Source: Streptomyces avermitilis MA-4680 = NBRC 14893 (GTDB lineage: Bacteria; Actinomycetota; Actinomycetes; Streptomycetales; Streptomycetaceae). From it: a DNA stretch of 64,000 bases. The translations under genes and the position numbers were made by a program. The notes below the pieces were generated by a model. That model searched no databases and was not told the DNA's origin. It saw nothing but the letters and a program-made list of their open reading frames with translations. Shown piece after piece: positions 58,540 through 64,000 of the stretch (position 1 is the stretch's first letter; each line of letters opens with the position of its first letter). The stretch covers positions 4,650,001 to 4,714,000 of the forward strand of contig NC_003155.5 of assembly GCF_000009765.2 (NCBI RefSeq), written 5' to 3'.

Positions 58540-60144
58540 TCACCGCCCCCGCAACTCCCCCTTCACCACCTTCCCGCCAGCGTTCCGCGGCAGCTCCCCC
58601 ACGAACTCCACCGCCCGCGGCACCTTGTAGTTCGCCATCTCGCGCCGGGACCAGGCGATCAGGTCGTCCCCCGTCAGGACGGAACCCGGGCGGCGGACCA
58701 CGTACGCCTTGCCCACCTCGCCGAGGCGTGCGTCCGGTACGCCGATCACCGCCACGTCCGCCACATCCGGGTGCAGGCCGAGCAGTTGCTCTATCTCGGC
58801 GGGGTAGGCGTTGAAGCCGCCGACGATGAACATGTCCTTGATCCGGTCCGTGATCCGGAGATTGCCGGACGCGTCCAGGACGCCCACGTCGCCCGTCCTG
58901 AGCCAGCCGTCCTCCGTCAGCGCCGCCGCCGTGGCCCGCTCGTCCTCGAAGTAGCCCCGCATCACGTTGAAGCCGCGGACCAGGACCTCCCCGGGGGAGC
59001 CGAGCGGCGCCTCCACACGGACCTCCGTACCGGGAATCGCGCGCCCCGACGTCGACGCGATCACGGACGGATCGTCGCCCCGACGGCACATCGTGACGAT
59101 GCCGCTGGCCTCCGAGAGGCCGTACGCCGTGAGCACGGTTCCCACCCCCAACTCCCCCCGCAACCGCTCCACCAGCCGCAACGGCACCACCGCCGCCCCG
59201 GTCACCACCAGCCGCAGCGCCGACAGGTCGTACGCGTCCCGGGCCGGATGGTCCAGCAGGGACTGGTGCAGGGTAGGCGGGCCCGGTAGTACGGAGACCC
59301 GTTCCGCGGCGATGTTCGCCAGCACCGTGTCCACGTTGAACACCGGCTGCGGGATCATCGTCGCGCCTCGCATCAAGCAGGCGATCACTCCCGCCTTGTA
59401 GCCGAAGGTGTGGAAGAAGGGGTTCGCGATCAGGTAGCGGTCACCCCGGCGCAGGCCCGCCAGGTCGCTCCACACCTCGTACGCCCGCAACGTCTGCGCG
59501 TGCGTGATCACCGCGCCCTTCGGGCGGCCCGTCGTACCCGACGTGAAGATGATGTCCGAGACCGTCGAGCCGTCCAGCCCCCGCGCTCGCTCCCGCGTCT
59601 CCGCCTCGCCCACCCCCTCCCCGCTCGCCAGGAAGTCCTTCCACGTACGGAAGTCGGCCGGCGCGTCGTCCGCCAGCACCACCACCTGCTCCAGGGCGGG
59701 AAGCCCGGGCAGGGGACCACGGAGCCCCTCGCCCTCCCCCGCCGCCCGCCGCAGCGAAGCCACGTACGACGTGCCCAGAAACGTCCCGGTCACGAACAGC
59801 AACCGCGCCCCGCTCCGCCGCAGAACATAAGCCGCCTCGCTCCCCTTGAAGCGCGTGTTCAGCGGCACCAGTACCGCGCCCGCCGACACCGCGCCCAGCG
59901 CCGAGACGATCCAGTCCAGCGAATTCGGCGCCCAGATGCCCACCCGGTCGCCGACACCCACCCCGCTGGCGATACACGCCGCCGCCGCACGCTCCACCCG
60001 GGCGCCCAACTCGGCGTACGAGATCCTCGTACGGCCCTCCACCACCGCCTCGGTATCCGCGTACCGCTCCGCGGACGACCGCACCAGGCCCGGGATGCTG
60101 CCCCACTCCACGTCTCCGCGCACGAACGGCCTCCCCGCACTCAC
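58540..60144 (-). CDS. Acyl-CoA synthetase (FadD3-like)
   Basis: This 534-residue adenylate-forming enzyme activates a carboxylic acid to its CoA thioester with ATP. Motifs are IIFTSGTTGRPKGAVITH (P-loop), TAYGLSEASGIVT, GWLRTGDVG, the hinge DRIKDMFIVGGFNAYP and the catalytic lysine in PRNAGGKVVKGEL. The sequence is closest in pattern to the FadD3/FadD17 steroid-type ligases, but the substrate is not certain. The start is GTG at 60144, four bases from an operator-like palindrome. It faces the thiolase-like operon across a 108-base divergent promoter. It probably makes the CoA ester that the divergent enzymes degrade. Confidence 0.92.
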   Translation of the reverse strand: MSAGRPFVRGDVEWGSIPGLVRSSAERYADTEAVVEGRTRISYAELGARVERAAAACIASGVGVGDRVGIWAPNSLDWIVSALGAVSAGAVLVPLNTRFKGSEAAYVLRRSGARLLFVTGTFLGTSYVASLRRAAGEGEGLRGPLPGLPALEQVVVLADDAPADFRTWKDFLASGEGVGEAETRERARGLDGSTVSDIIFTSGTTGRPKGAVITHAQTLRAYEVWSDLAGLRRGDRYLIANPFFHTFGYKAGVIACLMRGATMIPQPVFNVDTVLANIAAERVSVLPGPPTLHQSLLDHPARDAYDLSALRLVVTGAAVVPLRLVERLRGELGVGTVLTAYGLSEASGIVTMCRRGDDPSVIASTSGRAIPGTEVRVEAPLGSPGEVLVRGFNVMRGYFEDERATAAALTEDGWLRTGDVGVLDASGNLRITDRIKDMFIVGGFNAYPAEIEQLLGLHPDVADVAVIGVPDARLGEVGKAYVVRRPGSVLTGDDLIAWSRREMANYKVPRAVEFVGELPRNAGGKVVKGELRGR

Positions 60145-60147
60145 TAG

Positions 60148-60189
60148 CTGACTGACCGTCAGATTAGCTGTAGCCTGACGCCCTGTCAG
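60148..60189. promoter_or_regulatory. Two CTGACG-type operators, sites 5 and 6
   Basis: CTGACT-GAC-CGTCAG (60148-60162) and CTGACG-CCC-TGTCAG (60175-60189) each differ from the consensus by one base. They are 27 bp apart centre to centre in the divergent promoter of the acyl-CoA synthetase and thiolase-like genes. Confidence 0.7.
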
Positions 60190-60252
60190 CCAGCACTGTC
60201 GGCTGCGACAACTGCCGGTTCACCGTGGGCACTCTGCGGAGGTATATCCAGC

Positions 60253-61401
60253 ATGGCCGGACTCAAGGACGCCACCGCGATCGTCGGTATCGGTCAGACA
60301 CCCTTCGCCAAGCACCTCCCCGAGGACGAGCGGACCTTGGCCTGCCGGGCCGTGCTCGCCGCCCTCGACGACGCGGGAATCGCCCCGGGCGAGGTCGACG
60401 CCCTTGCCTCCTACACGATGGAGGAGACCGACGAGGTCCAGCTGGCGAAGGCGGTCGGGTTCGGGGACCTGACCTTCTTCAGCAAGGTCGGGTACGGCGG
60501 CGGCGGTTCCTGTGCCACCGTCGCCCATCTCGCCGCCGCCATCGCCACCGGGCAGGCCACGGTCGGCGTCGCCTGGCGGTCGCGCAAGCGGGGCAGCGGG
60601 CCGCGGCCGTGGAAGAACACCAGCGCCCAACTCCCCACCCCCGCCCAGTGGACCCGTCCCTTCGGCCTCCTCAGACCGGCCGACGAGATCGGGATGCTGA
60701 CCCGCCGCTACATGCACGAGTACGGGGCGACCCGGGACCACCTCTTCAATGTCGCCCTCGCCTGCCGGAACCGCGCCAACCAGAACCCGGCGGCGATCAT
60801 GTACGACCGCCCGCTCACCCGCGAGATGTACATGACCTCCCGGTGGATCAGTGAGCCCCTCTGCCTCTTCGACAACTGCCTGGAGACGGACGGGGCGTTG
60901 GCGTGCGTGGTCGTCTCCGCCGCGCGGGCGCGGGACTGTCCGCAACGGCCCGCCTACATCCACTCCGCCGCCCAGGGCCTGCCCGCCCAGCACCACGGCA
61001 TGGTCAACTACTGGAACGACGATCCGCTCACCGGCCCCGCCTGGACGGCCGCCCGGCACCTGTGGAAGCACGCCGACCTCTCCCCGCAGGACGTGGATGT
61101 CGCGCAGATCTACGACGCGTTCACCCCGCTGATACCGCTGTCCCTGGAGGGCTACGGCTTCTGCGGGCGGGGGGAGGGCGGGGCCTTCACGGAGGGCGGT
61201 GCGCTGGAGATCGGCGGCCGGCTGCCCCTGAACACGGGGGGCGGGGGCCTGTCCGAGGCGTATGTGCATGGGTTCAACCTCATCAACGAGGGCGTGAGAC
61301 AGCTGCGGGGGACGAGCACCGCCCAGGTCCCGGGCGCCGCCACCTGCCTGGTCACGGCCGGCGAAGGCGTACCGACGTCCGCACTTCTCCTGAGGAGTTG
61401 A
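60253..61401 (+). CDS. Thiolase-like lipid-transfer protein (Ltp type)
   Basis: This 382-residue thiolase-fold protein has the Ltp/SCP2-thiolase pattern: AIVGIGQTPFAKHLPEDERTL, FFSKVGYGGGGSCATVAHLAAA, LCLFDNCLETDGALACVVV, and AQIYDAFTPLIPLSLEGYGFC and LPLNTGGGGLSEAYVHGFN near the end. Proteins of this type followed by a DUF35 partner act as aldolases or thiolases in steroid side-chain-like degradation. The ATG has GCGGAGG nearby. It is followed at one base by the DUF35 gene, with which it likely forms a complex. Whether it is an Ltp2-like retro-aldolase or a thiolase needs testing. Confidence 0.88.
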   Translation: MAGLKDATAIVGIGQTPFAKHLPEDERTLACRAVLAALDDAGIAPGEVDALASYTMEETDEVQLAKAVGFGDLTFFSKVGYGGGGSCATVAHLAAAIATGQATVGVAWRSRKRGSGPRPWKNTSAQLPTPAQWTRPFGLLRPADEIGMLTRRYMHEYGATRDHLFNVALACRNRANQNPAAIMYDRPLTREMYMTSRWISEPLCLFDNCLETDGALACVVVSAARARDCPQRPAYIHSAAQGLPAQHHGMVNYWNDDPLTGPAWTAARHLWKHADLSPQDVDVAQIYDAFTPLIPLSLEGYGFCGRGEGGAFTEGGALEIGGRLPLNTGGGGLSEAYVHGFNLINEGVRQLRGTSTAQVPGAATCLVTAGEGVPTSALLLRS

Positions 61402-61402
61402 G

Positions 61403-61819
61403 ATGCTCACACCGGTCGTGGACGACGACGGCGCCCCCTTCTGGGAGTACGCCGCCCGGGGCGAGCTGAGGGTCCAGGCGTGCGCCGACTGCGGCGAGCC
61501 GCGCTTCCCGCCCCGTCCCTGCTGCCCGCACTGCCGGTCCTTCGCGAGCGAGTGGCGGCTGATGAGCGGGAAGGGGCGCGTCTGGTCGTACGTCGTCCCC
61601 CACCCGCCGCTCCTGCCGGAGTACGCGGCGCAGGCCCCGTACAACGTGATCGTCGTCGAGCTCGCCGAAGCACCCCGGATACGCCTGGTCGGCAACCTGG
61701 TCAGCGAGGCCGACGCGCCGCTCGACGGTGTCGCGCCGGAACGCGTGCGGATCGGCGCCAGGGTGCAGGCCGTCTTCAGCAGCGCCGGACTGCCCCAGTG
61801 GGTACTGGAGCGGCCATGA
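61403..61819 (+). CDS. DUF35 OB-fold zinc-ribbon protein
   Basis: This 138-residue protein has the DUF35 layout: an N-terminal helix (FWEYAARGELRVQ), a zinc ribbon with CADC and CCPHC, and a C-terminal OB fold (GKGRVWSYVVPHPPLLPEY onward). Such proteins are essential partners of Ltp-type thiolases/aldolases, with the OB fold shaping the acyl-CoA site. The ATG is two bases after the thiolase-like stop, and its own stop overlaps the next start as ATGA, so the three genes are tightly coupled. Confidence 0.93.
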   Translation: MLTPVVDDDGAPFWEYAARGELRVQACADCGEPRFPPRPCCPHCRSFASEWRLMSGKGRVWSYVVPHPPLLPEYAAQAPYNVIVVELAEAPRIRLVGNLVSEADAPLDGVAPERVRIGARVQAVFSSAGLPQWVLERP

Positions 61820-62586
61820 CCCTGCGCGTCGTCGCGGACAAGGACACCGGCGTCGCCGTCGTCACCCTCGACCGGCCCGAGCGGCTCAACGCGATCGATC
61901 TGGAGACGGCCGCCGAACTCGCCGCCGTGTGGAGCGCGTTGCGGCGCGACGACTCGGTGCGGGCCGTCGTCCTGACCGGAGCCGGCGGGCGGGCGTTCTG
62001 CACCGGCATCGACCGGGGCGTCGACGTTCCGCAGCCCACCTCGCCCTACATGGCCGACGATCCGCTCCTCACCGTCGGGCCCAAGTCCAACGACCTGTGG
62101 AAACCCGTCGTCTGTGCCGTGAACGGGATGGCCTGCGGCGGCGCCTTCTATCTGCTCGGCGAGAGCGAGTTCGTCGTCGCCGACTCGACCGCGACCTTCT
62201 TCGACCCGCATACGACGTACGGCATGGTCAGCGCGTACGAGTCGGTCCTCATGGCGCAGCGGATGCCGTACGGGGAGGCGGCGCGGATGGCGTTGATGGG
62301 GACGGCGGAGCGGATCTCGGCGCGGCGGGCGTACGAGGTGGGGCTGGTGTCCGAGGTGACGGCACCCGGGGAGGCGTTGGCGGCTGCAACGCGGTGCGCG
62401 GCCGTCATCGCCGGCTGCCCGACCGAGGCCGTACAGGGGACCGTGCGGGCGCTGTGGGCCGCCAAGGAGGCGGCCCGTACCGCGGGATACGCACAGGCGC
62501 CGCACCTGATCGCGCTCGGAAATCTGCCGGGTGAGCGACAGGCGGAGCTGTTCGGGGAACGAAGCCGCGAGCACAGGTTGCGCTAG
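61816..62586 (+). CDS. Crotonase (enoyl-CoA hydratase/isomerase) family protein
   Basis: This 256-residue protein has the crotonase fold: VVTLDRPERLNAID, the oxyanion region AFCTGIDRGVDV and VNGMACGGAFYLLGESEFVVADSTATFFDPHTTYG. The two glutamates that catalyse hydration in classical enoyl-CoA hydratase are not conserved: the positions read Tyr in GGAFYLL and His in DPHTTYG. A different reaction (isomerase, hydrolase or lyase) is therefore likely. The ATG overlaps the DUF35 stop. It completes the coupled thiolase/DUF35/crotonase trio. Confidence 0.9.
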   Translation: MTLRVVADKDTGVAVVTLDRPERLNAIDLETAAELAAVWSALRRDDSVRAVVLTGAGGRAFCTGIDRGVDVPQPTSPYMADDPLLTVGPKSNDLWKPVVCAVNGMACGGAFYLLGESEFVVADSTATFFDPHTTYGMVSAYESVLMAQRMPYGEAARMALMGTAERISARRAYEVGLVSEVTAPGEALAAATRCAAVIAGCPTEAVQGTVRALWAAKEAARTAGYAQAPHLIALGNLPGERQAELFGERSREHRLR

Positions 62587-62622
62587 CAATGCGGATGCAT
62601 GGCACACCCGTATGCTCGAATC

Positions 62623-63600
62623 ATGGTCAACCATCGCATGATCGACGTGAACGGCATCCGGCTGCACATCGCGGAGCAGGGCGAGGGACCGCTGGTCGTG
62701 CTGCTGCACGGCTTCCCCGAGTCCTCGTACTCATGGCGCCATCAGTTCGGGCCACTGGCGGCCGCCGGCTTCCGCGTGGTCGCCCCGGACCAGCGCGGAT
62801 ACGGGCGCAGCGACCGTCCCGAGAGCGTGGACGCGTACACCATCCTGCACCTCGTCGGCGATGTGATCGGCCTGATCCACGCCCTCGGGGAGGAGACGGC
62901 GTACGTCGTCGGGCACGACTGGGGCGCGCCGGTGGCCTGGCACACCGCGCTGCTGCGGCCCGATGTCGTGCGCGGGGTCGCGGGGCTGAGCGTGCCGCCG
63001 CCGTTCCGGGGCGAGCGGCCGCCACTGGATGCGATGGACGAGATGTTCGACGGACAGTTCTACTGGAACTACTTCGCCCAGCCAGGTGTCGCCGACGCCG
63101 AGTTCGGGCGGGACGCACGTGGCTCGCTGCGGAAGTTCCTGTACTCGGCCTCCGGTGACGCCCCGGGCGCGGGCAGCGGACGGCAGCCGCTGGTCGCACC
63201 GGGGCGGGGCTTCCTCGACGGGATGCCCGACCCCGAGGTGCTGCCGGGGTGGATCACGGAGGCGGACCTCGACGTGTTCGCGGAGGAGTTCGCGCCCGGA
63301 TTCACCGGGGCGCTCAACTGGTACCGCAATCTCGACCGCAACTGGGAGCTGACGGCGGCCTGGCAGGGCGCGGTCGTCAGCCCGCCGGCGCTGTACATGT
63401 ACGGCGACCGGGATGCCGTCCCCGCGTTCCCCGGCACGGCCGAACTGATCGAGAAGCTCCCCGCGTTGATGCCCAACCTGCGCCGCGAGCCGCTGGTGCT
63501 GCCGGGCTGCGGACACTGGACACAGCAGGAGCGACCGAACGAGGTGAACGCGGCGCTGGTCGACTTCCTGACCGGGCTGCGGGGCGAGCAGAGGATCTGA
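62623..63600 (+). CDS. Epoxide-hydrolase-like alpha/beta hydrolase
   Basis: This 325-residue alpha/beta hydrolase has the epoxide hydrolase features: the oxyanion motif HGFPES, RGYGRSDRPE, the nucleophile Asp99 in GHDWGAPVAWH, a cap region with tyrosines, and the catalytic His298 in GCGHWTQQERP. It likely opens an epoxide to a diol, although haloalkane dehalogenase-type chemistry is not excluded. ATG at 62623 (MVNHRMIDVNG) fits the family N-terminus; ATG at 62599 is the alternative, and neither has a clear ribosome site. It lies 36 bases after the crotonase gene and is probably in the same operon. Confidence 0.9.
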   Translation: MVNHRMIDVNGIRLHIAEQGEGPLVVLLHGFPESSYSWRHQFGPLAAAGFRVVAPDQRGYGRSDRPESVDAYTILHLVGDVIGLIHALGEETAYVVGHDWGAPVAWHTALLRPDVVRGVAGLSVPPPFRGERPPLDAMDEMFDGQFYWNYFAQPGVADAEFGRDARGSLRKFLYSASGDAPGAGSGRQPLVAPGRGFLDGMPDPEVLPGWITEADLDVFAEEFAPGFTGALNWYRNLDRNWELTAAWQGAVVSPPALYMYGDRDAVPAFPGTAELIEKLPALMPNLRREPLVLPGCGHWTQQERPNEVNAALVDFLTGLRGEQRI

Positions 63601-63606
63601 GGGACT

Positions 63607-63636
63607 GAGGGGCGGGCACCGCACGGCCCGCCCCTC
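63607..63636. terminator. Bidirectional hairpin terminator
   Basis: GAGGGGCGGGC pairs perfectly with GCCCGCCCCTC over an 8-base loop, just after the epoxide hydrolase stop and just past the stop of the convergent partial gene. Confidence 0.8.
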
Positions 63637-63643
63637 GGCCGTC

Positions 63644-64000
63644 CTACTCCGCCGTACGCGTCACAGCGCTCAGCTTGCAGGTGCTGCCGCTCGCGCTCTG
63701 CCCGGCGGCGGGGACGTAAGACGCCGCCACGTCCAGCGTGTCCGTGGAGTTCGCGGAGACGTAGGGGATGGTGGAGTTGCTGGTGCGCACGACCGAGCCG
63801 TCCGGGCCCTTGAAGGTGACGCTGAACTTGTACGTGTACGTCGTGCTCGCACTGGAGTTGGTGGCGCTGACGTGGGCGACGATGCCGCGCGCGTCGTCGA
63901 ACACGCAGGTCTCGATCTTCACGTCCTTCGCGGGGTCGGTGGCCTTGCCGCCGCCGGTGGTGGAGCCGGTGGTGGAGCCGCTGCCGCTCGAACCGCCGGT
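63644..64000 (-). CDS. Partial exported protein with a Gly/Ser/Thr linker
   Basis: The minus-strand frame is open to the right edge, so the N-terminus is missing. The visible 118 residues are a Gly/Ser/Thr-rich linker followed by a beta-rich domain: VKIETCVFDDARGIVAHVSA, TYTYKFSVTFKGPDGSVV and a closing Cys in SGSTCKLSAV. This resembles the small FxLYD-type extracellular domains of Streptomyces lipoproteins, with a likely disulphide between the two Cys residues. A lipoprotein signal would be expected outside the window. Confidence 0.75.
   Translation of the reverse strand, partial: TGGSSGSGSTTGSTTGGGKATDPAKDVKIETCVFDDARGIVAHVSATNSSASTTYTYKFSVTFKGPDGSVVRTSNSTIPYVSANSTDTLDVAASYVPAAGQSASGSTCKLSAVTRTAE

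Overview
The window is typical Streptomyces chromosome. It is very GC-rich with strong third-position bias, starts are often GTG or TTG, and ribosome sites are GGAGG-like. Family content fits: an XRE/DUF5753 regulator with a DUF397 partner, an AfsR/SARP regulator, a GOLPH3-like protein, a fused FbiC, and secreted FG-GAP and LamG proteins. I see no rRNA, tRNA, CRISPR array, intact insertion sequence or prophage. Two gene remnants are visible (about 6.2-6.5 kb and 37.9-38.2 kb).

Region by region. 0.2-8 kb: an ATPase-fold anti-sigma-type protein behind tandem palindromes, a SUKH protein, a divergent LysE exporter/Lrp regulator pair, a DegT-like aminotransferase and a FemAB-like acyltransferase, a small membrane protein, and a DUF2637 membrane protein with a small partner. 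8.2-10.6 kb: aminopeptidase N. 10.8-18.4 kb: the most unusual block. A four-gene minus-strand operon (nucleotide-cyclase-like protein, P-loop NTPase, SPFH-like coiled-coil protein, DUF4407 membrane protein) ends in a strong terminator. It diverges from a Pycsar-effector-like (PycTM/DUF5706-type) membrane protein, which converges on a Crp/Fnr regulator that keeps the cyclic-nucleotide-binding Glu and Arg-Ser. I read this as a candidate cyclic-nucleotide signalling or defence locus. 18.5-22.3 kb: an MFS transporter and ArsR-type regulator sharing a perfect operator, a glutathione peroxidase and a MerR regulator. 22.3-28.2 kb: a large membrane protein, a D,D-carboxypeptidase with a huge disordered N-terminus, and a GOLPH3 homologue. 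28.6-29.9 kb: the XRE/DUF397 pair.

30.1-63.6 kb contains catabolic genes in several blocks, interrupted by housekeeping and envelope genes: a symporter, a probably dead ADP-ribosylglycohydrolase, FG-GAP and LamG proteins, an acyltransferase, FbiC (coenzyme F420 precursor synthesis), a PHP metallohydrolase, a DUF385 F420-type enzyme and a DUF3500 lipoprotein. The catabolic genes are an EthD-like protein with an SDR; an amidohydrolase - LLM oxidoreductase - SDR - LLM oxidoreductase - D-aminoacylase-like amidohydrolase - aldehyde dehydrogenase run; and an acyl-CoA synthetase facing a thiolase-like/DUF35/crotonase/epoxide-hydrolase run. Six copies of a palindrome close to CTGACG-N3-CGTCAG lie only in the upstream regions of these blocks. 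This suggests one regulon, probably under a TetR-family repressor outside the window, degrading a hydrophobic substrate through CoA thioesters. FbiC may supply F420 for the LLM and DUF385 enzymes.

Inside that segment, an AfsR/SARP regulator is followed by an 87-residue protein carrying five NTHIT motifs at an exact 16-residue spacing. A secreted protein is cut by the right edge.
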